Shown piece by piece: positions 33,547 through 45,739 of a DNA stretch of 64,000 bases. Position 1 is the first letter of the stretch; every line of letters begins with the position of its first letter. The DNA is taken from the NCBI GenBank assembly GCA_021234155.1, contig JAJEKV010000092.1:3955708-4019707 (forward strand). The letters are read 5' to 3'. Origin of the DNA: Isoetes taiwanensis. Its lineage: Eukaryota > Streptophyta > Lycopodiopsida > Isoetales > Isoetaceae. The notes under the pieces are model-generated. The model had not been told where the DNA came from, did not search any database, and saw nothing but the letters and a program-made list of their open reading frames with translations. The position numbers and the translations under genes are program-made.

Positions 33547-35260
33547 TGTTGGAATATTAGCTTTTTACAATGAAGACAGGTGTCAATATTTGAGAGGTTA
33601 CACGCAGCAAGGCAGGAGAGGGCAAAACGCGTCAGAGGAAAAAAACAGGAGGAATAAAAGGAAGCGGCGCCCAGGGAGTAAAGCGGCGAAAGCTTTGATT
33701 CGGTTTAGGATGATGGATTGCAACATATCGACAACGCCCATTGCACCAGGTATGAAAATCAGTGGTAAGATGTGCCCGAAAAATATGGATGAACGAAGAG
33801 AAATGGAAAGGGTACCATATCGTGCGTTGATAGGCACGCTTTTGCATATTGCAAATAGCACAAGGCCGGATATCTCCTATGCAGTTAACTTGCTCAGTCG
33901 GTTTTGCAATAATCCAGGAAAAGAACATTGGATAGCAGCGAAAAGGGTGCTAAGATATTTAAAGGGCACTTCGCATCATGGTATTTGCTTTACCAGGAGT
34001 ATAGAGAAAAATTTAATAGGATATGCTGATGCAAACTGGGGAGGAGATTTGGATGACAGAAAATCAACTTCTGGTTTTGTGTGCAAGCTAGGTGATGCTG
34101 CTATATCTTGGGGCTGCAAAAAGCAGGAATGTGTAGCCAAATCTAGTGCTGAAGCAGAATATGTGGCGGTATCACAGGCAGCCTCTGAAATAATTTGGCT
34201 ACGTAGAATGATCAAAGAGTTGGGATGTCAGCTAACGAGCGCTTCCATTTTGTATTGTGATAATAAAAGTGGAGTGGCAATGACCAAAAATCCAGTCCAT
34301 CATTCTCCGAGTAAGCACATCGAAATACATCATCATTTCATACGAGATGAGGTGGAAAAGGGGGAGATAAATGTGGAATATATACCAACGAAATTACAGC
34401 AAGCTGATATGCTCACAAAGGTTCTTTCTGGACCTAAATTGATGACTGCTATGACCCAAGTGGGAGTTATGGATTGTAAAGGCTAAGGGGGAGAATGTTG
34501 GAATATTAGCCTTTTACAATGAAGACAGGTGTCAATATTTGAGAGGTTACACGCAGCAAGGCAGGAGAGGGCAAAACGCGTCAGGGGAAAAAAACAGGAG
34601 GAATAAAAGGAAGCGGCGCCCAGGGAGTAAAGCGGGAAGGAGAATCGATTAGAGAAGGAGATCGATTTGCTGAAAGCAGACGGGTTTTGGATCCGGTATG
34701 GGGGAATAGGAAGCACCGGTTTAAAGGTGAAGACAGAAATCCGAGATTAAAAGGTAGTGACAGCAGATTGATTGTGCAACAGGCTGCTTGGGCTCTCGGC
34801 TGCAAAACCCAAGCACGAATCTGCGGTGTGGCTTGTTTGCAACAAAGTTAGAGGCTGAGATTTGAGCTGACGGAAGAAGGCACCATTGCTGGCAGAGCTT
34901 GGGCTATCGGAGGTTGCACAGCAGCAAGATTGGAGATTCCGGCGTGATCCAACAGAGCGTCTATGCATTTACGTTGATATTGTTGTACCGCCATTTTAAA
35001 AGCTTTCTCTACCATTAAATCTAAGGTAAAGTCCTATGAAGATTAGCTTACCTGGTGGATGCAAGATTTGGTTCGATGCAAGAGTTAGCTCGTCTGGTTC
35101 GTCCTGATGTGTCTTGGCTCCTGTGCTCTAGTTCGGCGGGATCAAGAAGAATATGTTTGCCCCGTTGGCTGCACCGTTCTAGGAAAAATTGCCAAGAAAA
35201 GAAACCAAAGTGCCATTGACATCTACCTCTTGTGCCGAAAACTCTTCTTCTTTTCCAACA
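33547..35260 (+). mobile_element. Internally deleted Ty1/Copia element
   Basis: A 3' LTR (34,496-35,260, 765 bp) begins TGTTGG and ends CCAACA, is preceded by the purine-rich AAGGGGGAGAA, and has a matching partial 5' LTR (33,547 to about 33,688). Between them only the 3' end of pol remains. The 5' LTR passes directly into pol near 33,688, so most of the LTR, gag and most of pol were deleted. The flanks (GAGCG before, GGGAT after) show no target duplication. Confidence 0.85.
33590..34486 (+). pseudogene. Copia pol C-terminus: reverse-transcriptase end and RNase H
   Basis: A 298-codon open frame. Its first ~35 codons come from the 5' LTR fragment; the Copia part starts about MMDCNISTTPIAPG. 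Then come YRALIGTLLHIANSTRPDIS, YAVNLLSRFCNNPG and RVLRYLKGTSHHGI, and the Copia RNase H blocks YADANWGGDLDDRKSTSGF, KKQECVAKSSAEAEYVA, LYCDNKSGVAMTKNPVHH and HIEIHHHFIRDEV, ending in QADMLTKVLSG. The order and spacing are those of plant Ty1/Copia. It lacks gag, protease, integrase and most of the RT, so it cannot work alone. The frame is open to a natural stop just before the polypurine tract, which suggests a fairly recent insertion. Confidence 0.9.
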
Positions 35261-36030
35261 GGGATTCTATCGGGAGGCGGGGGTGAGAGAGGTGCTAGAC
35301 ATTTTTTTTTTCTTGATCTTTGTTAGGTGGCGTTATTTGGGCGGGAACAAAATGAGTCAAAATTAATGTATATTTTGACACAAATGTGACGAAAATATAG
35401 TTACGTATTTTTGTCACCAAAGTTAGACCATTGCACCTTTGCAAATTGGTTTTGTATAGGAAATAAAAATACATCCACTTGAAGTATAGTTTTTACTAGT
35501 TCTAACTAGCATCATGCACATGACCGATAAACTTCGAGGCACCGTTGCCAATCGAGGTGGCGCACAAGCCGAGTGCATCGCCGAAGTTGGCGGGCCGCCG
35601 AGTAGACTTTGGGCCGAAAAATATCAAACATAATTAATACTTAGACAAATTACATAATGCAGTAATTCGCTTTAAGTATTCATTGCGATACTAAAGTTGC
35701 CTCTAGTTACCAAACACTGGTTGTTCTGTGAAGAGAAATTGTCTAGAGCGATAGGGATTAAAGTCTTGTATTTTAAATTACATTTGACTATATTATTAGG
35801 ATTGGCATTTAATGTTTGGATGCATTCATTTTAGGCGAGTGTGAGAGAACTAAAACTCATCTACATTTAGTAAAAATTGTGACGAAAGTTTTGTCACATA
35901 TTCTTGTCATTAACTTGTAATTGAAGTTTCTACTACATAAATTTCTCTAATTTTTTTCCTAGGACATTGCTATAGAATCTTAAAAATTGTTATTAGCACA
36001 TGCAGCTATGCTTAAGGGGATGCTATTGCT
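35261..36030. other. TGACA/TGTCA-containing flank
   Basis: Words TTTTGACACAAATGTGACGA, TTTTTGTCACC (35,360-35,425) and TTGTGACGAAAGTTTTGTCAC (35,878-35,898) resemble those at 28.4 kb. Otherwise no coding signal. Confidence 0.5.
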
Positions 36031-37494
36031 AACTTCTTTAATTTATGAAGATGGCCTCTTCGTGGAAAGACAAGCGCTGCATTATCAAGTGAGTCAAGTG
36101 AGCCAAGTGCAGGGCCCTCAAGGAAAACTAGGATACGTCGTGCTCGTCGAAAACAACAGTTAATTTAATTTTGTAATATTCTTATTTCAGTAAAACAATT
36201 GCAATATTGGTTAAATGCAGGATGGACTCTTCTTCTTCACATTCTAGTAGAGGTGCACGATCAGATAATGCAAGAGTCGATCCCATCCAAAGTTTATATC
36301 AATCTAAATGGCCTTGTTGGTGCCTAAAGTGTCTAGAGTACAGTGTCAAAGAAGATCAAAAAATAAGATTTGGATGGTGTGCAGATGCACCTCCTCCTGA
36401 TTATTCTGAAAGAGGGATGCGTCGAAAGGCTGATGAGGTACGTTTATAAAGTTATTCTCTATTTTTTTCTCTATTGATGACTCCTTAAGTTGGCATAAAC
36501 ATGTGCAGATATAAAAACTATCCCCTGATTTCTGAGCAGATTAAATATGGCAGTAGCTAATCTTTCTAAAAAAGCTCCCACTCATGCGTTGTACCATATT
36601 AAGCATTATATGAAATAAAACCTCATGTTTCATCTCTATTTTTGCTACTACTCCAAATGATCTTGGCAAAAAGCAGGCAAGCTTGTAGATACGGCAGTCA
36701 AAATTTATCTTTATTGGTTATGAGAAGGATACACCTCAATAAAAAAGGTATGGCTTTAACAAGCTCTTCATGAATTTCAACATGATTATAATATCATCAT
36801 TGAAAACTTACTGCATACTGTTATAACAAAAACAACGATACTTTATGGACCGCTTCAACACTTTTCCTTCAGCTAGACATCAAATAAATTGTTAGACTTG
36901 GCTTAAAACCAACCTACCAGGAATGTGCCTAAGCTACGCAAGAAGAATTCCAAATGTTGCACAAATAATACCCAAAAGATGGGCCTAAGATATGCAGGAA
37001 GAATTCCAAATAGTGTATGGGGGTGAAGAAAGTCTCAACCTTAGATTACATGAACAGGATCAGATCGTATAGGGTACAAGAATGTGGTTCATGATATACA
37101 GGGAATGTGGGCATTTGATGTGGATGATGTGGCAAAATTGACGGCAGAGATTTCATATGAATGTATGCAGTGTTGAAGTCGATGGTCTTGCTAATGCATG
37201 CTTGCAGTGTTGTTGGTTGTGCGAAGTCGACGTCTCAGATTTTATATGCATGTAGCAAATGTAGTCTTGATAATTCAGCAAGAGGATGACATCCAAGGTC
37301 CAAAGCTGGAAAATTATTCAGATTTTTTTACTGGAAGGTGGCGTTGAGGAATACATACATTGGAATTCTATAAAAATTGAAACCTATAAGTTGGATTGTG
37401 GGATGCACTTAGAAATTCTCCTCCTCGAACTACCTTTTTCTTTTGTCTTTTTTTTAGAACTTTGGACAAGCTTCCTTATAAACAAAGGGGAATG
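36031..37494. other. Unassigned region with a possible short exon
   Basis: 36,220-36,449 (+) encodes MDSSSSHSSRGARSDNARVD, then WPCWCLKCLEYSV and RFGWCADAPPPDYSERGMRR, ending before a GTACGTTT donor-like site. Cys-rich; family not recognised. The rest (36,450-37,494) contains a short repeat of AGAAGAATTCCAAAT-type words (36,935-37,015) and no clear gene. Confidence 0.3.
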
Positions 37495-38150
37495 TGATAT
37501 TGCTCCATCAACTACCCCCACCACATCTTCACGTGCTCCAGGCCATAACTCTCATGATGCTGCTAATGGTTGACCTGCTGCTACTGCTGCTACTGCCACG
37601 GCTCAACCTTCTTCAGCTCACACTGCTCATGCTCTACAGGTACCTTCTAGAAAATGTGCTTTCGGTTAGTGTCCTGGAATTGTCAAGGATTTCCCTGGTG
37701 TAGCGATGATGGCATGAACCTAATTGCAAAAGACATGGATTTTCTTCCAGGGCGCCATTGAGGATGAATGTTATGCCCTCCAGATCTGCCCATCGTTTGC
37801 CCATATCCGAGAGCGGTATGTTCGATTACTAGTGCCTGGCCAACTGTTGCATGAGTTATTGAATACGGCGTCAGTGGGTTTGTTGGGGTCATACCTCCAG
37901 GAGGTTATGGATGCACGGACTCAGTTGTGTCCTCCGTGACGGTATTGAACTGTCATATTCAATTGTACAGCGTGCCAGCATACTTATTACTGCTAAGGTT
38001 TTTCCCTCGAAAACCCTTCGGGGCGGGGGTTTTTTAATCCTGTCAGTAATACGCTTGCTGCTCTCTTTTTGTTTGGGTCCCATAGGCCAATCGTTCTCCG
38101 TGGACGCTAAAAAATCTATTCTATTCTATTCTATTCTATTCTATTCTATT
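37495..38150 (+). mobile_element. LINE copy 3, internally deleted, with (TTCTA)n tail
   Basis: Starts within the Ala/Pro-rich end of ORF1, passes the ORF2 start (VLEL/WNCQGFPW-like, 37,650-37,730), then jumps at about 37,752 to the C-terminal zinc region (AIEDECYALQICPSFAHIRE). It ends with the same 3' UTR as the 56.9-kb copy (AGGTTTTTCCCTCGAAAACC, CTCCGTGGACG) and seven TTCTA-type units. At the ORF2 codon where both long copies have TGA this copy has TGG, so Trp is the likely ancestral state. Confidence 0.85.
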
Positions 38151-38154
38151 CTAC

Positions 38155-38325
38155 TCATAAAAACCTGGGAGCATTCTGCCAAGAGGCTCCTTTATTTTTC
38201 AGGTTATCGATACTTTTCATTATTTAATGATTGTCATGGGCAGTGAGGTTGTGACGGAGGAGTTGTTATTTAAGGATGCCTTCGCCCCCTATATGGCTCT
38301 TCATAAAGCTAATATACGGTTTTGC
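38155..38325 (+). pseudogene. LINE endonuclease fragment, copy 4
   Basis: TWEHSAKRLLYFSGYRYFSL followed by FNDCHGQ, the same part of the endonuclease as at 47.68-47.85 kb. It follows the (TTCTA)n tail of copy 3. Confidence 0.75.
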
Positions 38326-38351
38326 AAAAGCTTGAGTTCCAAGGCCCGGTT

Positions 38352-38354
<3 letters not shown>

Positions 38355-38389
<35 letters not shown>

Positions 38390-38585
38390 TATTTTTTACG
38401 TCGTAGCACAAGCCAGCATCCTTTAGGACATACGACGCTCCCTCTTCAAGGAGCACCACCCCCTACAAGGATACTAGGGGCCAAAGGTCCTAGGATGCCA
38501 AGATCCTAGTGAGGTTCGAACACGAGACCTAAATGTGCTAGACGAGTGGACTAAACAACGACCAACACGACCACACTATCTGTTT
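38355..38585 (-). mobile_element. tRNA-related SINE candidate with (CT)n tail
   Basis: On the minus strand, 38,570-38,500 contains TTTAGTCCACTCGTCTAGCA and, about 30 bp on, GTGTTCGAACCTC. The latter fits the RNA polymerase III B box (GGTTCGANNCC core GTTCGAACC) and the former is A-box-like. The body ends in a (CT)n run, the GA repeat at 38,359-38,387 on the plus strand. No tRNA cloverleaf is complete. Confidence 0.5.
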
Positions 38586-38639
38586 TTTAAAAGCTAGGTC
38601 TTTGGACTAGTTTTTATGAACTAGTTGAAACTATCAACC

Positions 38640-39225
38640 TACCTGTAATCTGATATTCATCACTATCTTCTAAATTAAAAATCTTTTGCGCCAATGTCAA
38701 AGATTGAATCCGAATCATCCACTATATTACATCGACATGATAGAAAATCTAATAGCAATTGTAGCAAATACTATTGAAGTACAAGCTCATCAACATATAG
38801 CTTTGAATAGGACAAGGAGACATATCCACGTGCGATGGAGGGATTGAACATGGGCCGTCGACATGACCAAAAGTACTCAACAGAATACGAGATTGACGTG
38901 ATAGGATAGAAACTCTACATATTCATATGCTATCTATAAATGATGAGTTAAAATAGAAATCATGACGATGCCAGAGATTGAACCCGAGTCACCCGCATGA
39001 CATGCCAAAATACTCACCACTATATTACATCAACATAATCAGAGTCTAACAGTAATTGTCATACACAAAAACTATTGAAGTATAGGCTCATCAAAATGTA
39101 ACTTTGAATAGGACAAGGATACATATCCATGTGCGATGGTGGGATTGAATATGGGTCACCGGAATGATATACAAGTATACTCAACACTACACTAGATTGA
39201 CAAGATAGAAGTTCTAACATATCTC
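38640..39225. repeat. Two ~290-bp tandem repeats
   Basis: 38,640-38,925 and 38,940-39,225 share ACTATATTACATC, TATTGAAGTA, GCTCATCAA, GAATAGGACAAGGA and TGCGATGG.GGGATTGAA. Identity is about 80% by eye. The array ends about 20 bp from the RAD16-like stop codon. Confidence 0.8.
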
Positions 39226-39247
39226 TGAACATGGATGGCCAGGAGTT

Positions 39248-42200
39248 CTAACTGTGAAATAGAAACCGCAAATCTTCTTCTGTCAATCTTCCAAGTGCTT
39301 CGGAGGAACCGCCCACAGTCCTACACATGTCAATAAGCAGCAATGTCAAGGTATTTTTCTCAACATTCAACCGCAATTGTTATTACCCTTCAAAAACAAG
39401 TTGCTTTTTCTCCTGTAACTTGAGAATTCGTTCCTCAATAGTGTTCTCAATGACAAATCGTATTACTCTGCATGCGTAGAATGTACTTAAGATCTCCGCC
39501 ATGGCCATCACCCAAATTAAGTTTTATGGCGTACCTGATAGGCTTATACTGGCCAATTCTATGAATGCGATCCTGTGCCTGCTTCTCCACTGCAGGATTC
39601 CACCAAGGATCCATCAAAAAGACCTGGAGTATGCGAGTAACCAAAGTGAGTTTCTTAGCTTGAAAAATACCTAACACAATTAACCAACAAAAGGATGAGT
39701 TATTACATGAGATGCCACCGTCAAATTAAGAGCCACGCCTCCCGCTTTCAAACTCATAAGAAACACCTATCTCAGAGTCATATGTCCATCAGCCACTTAT
39801 CTACAATGTATTATCTTAAAAATGCATCGTAAATGTCCTTCAAAGCTACCTTGCATCCAGGATCATTTCTGAACTTTTCAATCATCTGGTCCCTTGCAGC
39901 CATACTCATACTTCCATCCAATTTGACACACTGGAAACCCGCCTGTAGGAGAGCAGCAATATATAGAAAGACATGTTAGAAAAGATTTCATGTGCCTAAG
40001 ATATACATTGTTTTTACTTTAAGTAATTTTCATATAAAGTCTGCATTTAAAATCATACCGTCTGCAGAGAATAACCAATCAGTTCTAGCATCGATGTAAA
40101 CTGGCTAAAAACTATTGCTTTAGCTGCCCCGTCCTTTTCGAGCATAAGCATTATTTCCTCTTTCTGCAACGTTTATATATTCAAAATAAAATTATTCGTA
40201 TGACAGTGGAAAGTATCAGGATTACCAAAAAGTATGCTGCACTATACCAGAGCTTCAATCTTGGTACATGTTTGAAACCGTTTTAAGTCAATTCGGTGTA
40301 GAATGCTAGAGCGCTTTCTTCCAGTCAATTTGCCTGCAAGTTCCTTTTGGCTTGAATGATTCTTTGTAAGATCTATCGTAAGAGCCTTCTGGCACGTTGG
40401 GCACTGAGGGCCATGTTCATCATCTTCTATGCTACCTACAGCTGCTGTATACTCCTCTATGCAAGATTTGCAAAAAAGATGCCCACAAGCAGTACTCTGG
40501 ATACATTACAAAAACATGAGTGCAAAATATATTACATAACATGCTTGACTCTATGACACGACCAATGCATACCACAGGATCATCCACAGGATCATGGCAA
40601 ATACCACAACTTTCTTCAACAGCAGTAGAATTCAAAGACCTTTGACTTTGAATAATGCTGGGTCCAGCAGTAGCAGAGTACACGACCAGGTATGGGTGAT
40701 CCACAGCCTATTAAAGTTGAAACCCAGAGCAAACTTCAGATTTATCACATAGCCAGACAGAGAAACAGAGATCTTCGTACGTACCTGCCTAAGTCGAGTA
40801 AGCAAGTCAAAAATGTGGGCATAATTGTTCAATAATGTCCCAGACGTGACATACCTGTAAGATGGAAATATAAAAGGAGAAAGAAGAAAGTAACCATTAC
40901 TGCAAGCTTTCTAGGAAAAATTCCTGTCCTAGAATATATGTGATTATGCACTAGAGGAGATGGTGTTCTACGGCAGTAAAGTTAAATAAAGTCAGCTCTT
41001 ATACATCATTAATGACCAGATTATGATTATATTAGGCGCCTGCTTGAAACATGCTAGGAGGATAATCGGATAATTTACGAATCTTGCAAATGCTCTATTT
41101 GCAGCTCCTTTCCACTATATAAATCTTTACTAGTGAAGAGCAACATACGTATTGAACTGGGATTGACTTTGTGTATAAAGGGCTTGATAGAAGTCTTCTT
41201 CTCTAGGATCAAAAGCATCTCTTCGCAAGAAAGTCTGCAAAAGGAACCAGAAACATCAATTTTTCTCCATTCTTAGTTAGCCTTCACAAAAAAGTTCTTA
41301 CAGTTCTAGGTGGAAGAGTAAGATCTGCTGCTCTCTCAGTCTTTGTACGTCTCAAAAGAGTGGCCTCTAGTACTTTGTATTTTAAAAGCATTAATGCTTT
41401 CCTTCCTCTATGTACATATCCCCACCGTTTAATTGGATTTGCCACAAACTGTGTCAGATGTGTCCACATGATCAGGTAATGCCAAAAGAGGTTTTGATTA
41501 GTGCAACGCATAAAGTTTAACAAACCTTATTCCACCAGGAAAAATGAAGGAGAGGACCATGCTGGCATGTTTCGCAGGTCCTAAACCCATTCCTAAAGCT
41601 GAAGAGGAATGTACTAGCAGCAGTTAGAGAAAAGAAATAAAACTAGTTTTAAATATTAAAGCTTATCCAAAGCATGAAATAGACTTTTGACAAGTCTGAG
41701 AGCAGGTGTTTTATCCAGTGTGGCTTTTGATTTTCAAGAATCTATATAATCATAGCATAGAAGAAGAAGTAGAGCAGAACATTTACTTCCCAATGGCTTT
41801 CAAAACGACCCATGAGTATGTCACCTCACTGACGAGATCTTTCAGAAAAGGACAAGCTACATGACAGTGACAAAGAAAATCGCAACTAGATAATTCACTT
41901 TATGAAACAAGAGTCACACTAAAATTGCCCCACATTTAAGTAACCGCAACGACATTGGGCCACCTGGAAGAACTAGGCCTCATAAAGACTCATGTGTAGC
42001 TCCATGATATACAAATGTCTATAGTGATTGTTAGTCGCCACATGATATACTAATGTAAGAAAGTGTGCTGTTTGAACAATGATGGTCAAGGAGCCTTACT
42101 TGTAGTCAAGGGATTTGCAGTCACATTTACGGCAAAAATAGTACGAATAAGGGCTGATTTCAAGGAAGCGCACCTGAAACAAATAATAAATCGCACGTCT

Positions 42201-43918
42201 TAGCACCTCAATTATGTTGCAATACTGGCTCTAAATGCTAAAAAGCAACAACTTACAAGAGAGTATAATTCTCCCACACGGTTCTGAAGAGGGGTGCCAC
42301 TCAATGCCCACTTGTATGATGATTTCATCGCAAAAATAGCCTTAGCAGTACTGCATGTACGGTCCTTGATTGAATGTGCCTATTATAATAATGTTTAGTT
42401 TCACATGTGCACGAAGAACATGACTGGATCTGGAAATAATATGTCCTAATACCTCGTCAAGTATGATACGTAACCATTTTACAGAGTGCAGCAATGAGGA
42501 CGCTTTGACTGTTTCAGATGCATTCTCATTTCCACCTGGTTTCAGATTACTTTCATGCAAATCATCTAGAGAAAAAGCTTCTGACACACCTTTTCTCTTT
42601 CTCGTTCTATTTTCATCTCCACTTCCCTTATATACTGTTTCTTCACTATTTTTCAAGGCATTCTTCGCGTAATTAGCTTTTTTCCCCTTATGTGCAGAAT
42701 TGGTTTTGTTTTTTCTCACCTGTTTTGATTGCTTTTCACTTTTTTGAGCAGTAGGACCACAAAAATAACGCAAATGTAATCCTATACGGTCTGGAAGGAA
42801 GAGTTTGCCACACCATTTACACTTCTCCTTTGGAGGCCTGACAAACCTCCTATGTTCTGATTCTACAGTTGAGTAGGTTGTTAAGACCACATCATAATCT
42901 GCAAGTTGTTGAATGTTTATGTTCTTTCTTGCACCATGATAGATTAGCACCTTAAGGCTTCCTTCTTTGGTAAACTTAGATATTTCATTTTCCCACTGAG
43001 TAACTGCAATGAGAGGACACACAACTAGTGTAGCCTTAATCTCAGATAATTTTTTAGCTAATTCTGTTGACAAAACCTCAGAAGAATCAATATGATGCCC
43101 ACAAGCAAGTTCCTTGCTTGTAAGAATAAGTGAAATTGCCTGTATTGTCTTTCCCATTCCCATTTCATCCGCTAGAATTCCTCCCCGAGTAGTAGATTCC
43201 TCTTGCTTTAGACTCCATGCAAGCCACTCTTTCTGAAATGGAAGCAGTGGCATCAAAAGGTCAGAGGAAGGTTCCATTTCTGGTTGAGGAAAATCCTTTT
43301 GAACCACAGCATCCGTATCAAAATCATCATCATCATCACCCCAAGGACACCAGTTTGAGAGCTCTTCTTCCCATTTCTCCCACTCCAATTTTTTCTTATC
43401 ATCAGACTTTAGCTTCTTTCTACATTTGCGTGATCGAGAAGTTTTCTTACTTGCTGCTCGTGCAACTTTTTCAATTATCTCCTCTTCAGAGACATCTGAA
43501 TTGAAGGCATCGCCGGAATCCAAATTGCTTTCCGAACTTTCATACTCTGAGTCGTCATTAGAAACTGAACTTTGTGAGACATCAGTAACAGAGGATATAG
43601 ATCTTATTGGTCGTTGAGCAGGTTTCTTTTTTGCTCTTTCAGCTTCCAAAGGCACATCCTCTTCATTTCCCTCTGCACAACTGACCACTCTTAGCTATAA
43701 TCGATACTGCTAATTGAGATAATAGTACCAATACTTACCGTCGTATTGGTAATCAGAATCTGAAGAGTCTTCTGCTCGTGTCTTCGAGGAAATGCGGGCA
43801 ACTTGAAACACAAACTCATATGAACATTATAAAATGATAATCAGCTTAAAGAGAGACCAACGAAATTCTTACTTCGTTTCCTGGTTCTGGAAGCAGCAAC
43901 TCTTCTTGGCCTAGCCAT
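39248..43918 (-). CDS. RAD16-like SNF2 helicase with RING finger, DNA repair
   Basis: Seventeen exons joined by GT-AG introns give 2,769 bp, 922 residues, with no frameshift. Exons: 43,918-43,873; 43,801-43,739; 43,672-42,453; 42,379-42,257; 42,173-42,100; 41,580-41,526; 41,448-41,302; 41,234-41,149; 40,854-40,785; 40,707-40,573; 40,496-40,248; 40,163-40,059; 39,942-39,850; 39,766-39,707; 39,623-39,535; 39,467-39,387; 39,320-39,248. An acidic, Lys-rich N-terminus precedes helicase motifs DEMGMGKT (I), ILDEAHSIK (II), SGTPLQNR (III) and QDRIHRIGQ (VI). A CKWCGKLF...HLRYFCG zinc motif sits inside the first helicase lobe, and a RING (CGICHDP...CGHLFCKSC...CPTC) lies between the lobes. This is the layout of yeast Rad16 and its plant relatives, nuclear proteins of nucleotide-excision repair with ATPase and ubiquitin-ligase features. 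It appears intact and functional. Confidence 0.95.
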
Positions 43919-44940
43919 AATCCCCTTTATTCGGATATCAAACACGAACGAATGTCAATGCAGGCATCACAAATGCTTGAAAGATGTTTAAAGAAAAAGA
44001 ATTCCGTGTAAGATTTTCTATGCCCGAGTTTGCATTGTAACGTACCTTGAGATAAGAAGCAAGAACGTAATGGTGGCGAACCCAGAAATGCGAGTAATAG
44101 GTTATAGCAGAATCCGAAAGACGGTGCGGCGCGAAACAGGAGCTTGTTCAACACGCACACTTCTTCCTTTAAATTTTAGAAAACTAGCCCAAAGCATTTT
44201 GATGACTTTTGCAAAGGAATTTATATGCTCCAAAAAATATTCTTATGCCAAAAAGATGCTTGAAATTGTTCGTCGTCCTCATCTACCTCATACCACATAT
44301 GATCTAGTAAGTAAGACATTTGGGCTAGTTTCCGGTTTGCAGCCCCCTTGACGTGGCATGCATCTGAGCCCTTGTTTTTCAATTTGTATGGTGTGGATTT
44401 GCGCCATGGTAGGAGCTGTAAAACAAAACTGTCCCAAACATTTGATCTAGCAACAATTTGTGCCCAACCTTGTCGAATGTTAGTAACATGCTTGTTTGAT
44501 CATACATATGTGGTGCACTTCATATTTGGTAGGCATCATATTTGCACTTGAATCATTGGAATGTATGAATTTAATCATATACACAGTCATAAACATATAT
44601 TGGATAATATGCAATCTGTCAAGTTTAGTATGAAAATCGGGAACGCAGAAACAAGTAATGATGAACCTTATGTAACGATAGCCTTATCCAATCTATTTGA
44701 TTTGCAAGTGGCTCTTCTTTCCAAAGAAAATATCAAGTTTTTAAAATTTGGTTGGAGTGATTGAGCAAGAGAACTCAAGGACTAGCCAAAAAATAGGCCT
44801 TAACCGGCAGGCCTTTTGATCCGGTTGATCATGGCCGTCTGTTTCAACCCGATGATAGGGCATAATGGGCTTAGTCCTCCGGATTGAGGTTGAGATGCCT
44901 TGGATTCAGCTCAGAAACAAGTAGCTCTGCCTTGGTTTTA
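43919..44940. other. 5' flank of the RAD16-like gene
   Basis: Probable promoter and 5' UTR of the minus-strand gene, then unassigned sequence. Short open frames (e.g. 44,070-44,351) show no family resemblance. No clear TATA box chosen. Confidence 0.4.
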
Positions 44941-44947
44941 GCTTCGG

Positions 44948-45035
44948 ATAGTGATAAACCAGGCTAGGGGATGATAAACCAGGCTCGAACGCTGATAAAC
45001 CAGGCTAGGGGATGATAAATGAGGCTAGGTGCAGG
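44948..45035. repeat. Four ~21-bp tandem repeats GATAAACCAGGCTAGGGGAT
   Basis: Units GATAAACCAGGCTAGGGGAT, GATAAACCAGGCTCGAACGC, the first again, then GATAAATGAGGCTAGGTGCA. They lie just upstream of LINE copy A and are absent from copy B. Confidence 0.85.
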
Positions 45036-45739
45036 TATGGAATATCTAATCCAGGCTTGGCTTTCTTGATCAACCAGCCTACCGGTCGGGCTCGCCCATT
45101 TACTGACTGTAACAGCCTTGCAGGGGTGGTTAACCCCTTCATCACACTTTGAGGTTTGGTTGCTTATTTTTGCCATAGGTATATTCCCTATAATTTGTTT
45201 AACGGTTGTTTATGGTTATCCAAATACACTAGTTGAACTTCCCATGGAAGGTAAGAAAACCAAGGCAAGGATATTAGCATGTCATGGATTCTCCCCTCCT
45301 CTACACATAAAGATGGAGTCTTTGTTCTAGTGGGTTTGTTACCTTGTTCCCGGCCACTTTTAGTTTCAATATCATTTCCTTTAAAGGGGCATGCTAGGGG
45401 TGCATCTTTAATGGGACAACAAAATAAGGCTTGATTCCTTGAAATTTCCTTTTCTAGGTTTGCTATTCTTTGGCGCTGGGCTCTATCCTTTGGCGCTCCT
45501 TTTGGCGCTCTGCCTTTTTGGTGCCCGACGGCAAAACTTCTCGAGCTCATAACTTGAGCTAGAGACATCAGAATCAGGTGATTTTGGGATTTTGGGCTCG
45601 TTGGAAAGCTTATGCCTGGATCTTTCCAACGACATGTGATTCGGACCATTTGCATCCTTATACATTTCAGCTTTTTGGACGTTTTGATTTCGGGACTGAT
45701 TACTATTATAGATCAGCCCATTTCGGCCCTCTGGAAGTA

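Noticed and set aside
38359-38387. (GA)n run as a GAGA-type promoter element
   Set aside because: It lies at the tail of a SINE-like sequence and over 0.8 kb from the 3' end, not the 5' end, of the nearest gene.
38500-38585. A true tRNA gene
   Set aside because: Only box-like segments are present; no complete acceptor, D or anticodon stems can be drawn.
42463-42672. Plus-strand frames within 42.4-43.7 kb
   Set aside because: Antisense to the large third exon of the RAD16-like gene, whose spliced frame is complete.
45188-45655. 155-codon minus-strand frame repeated at 51,100-51,567
   Set aside because: Kept only because the DNA is duplicated; it lies in the LINE 5' region antisense to the element and has no recognisable domain.
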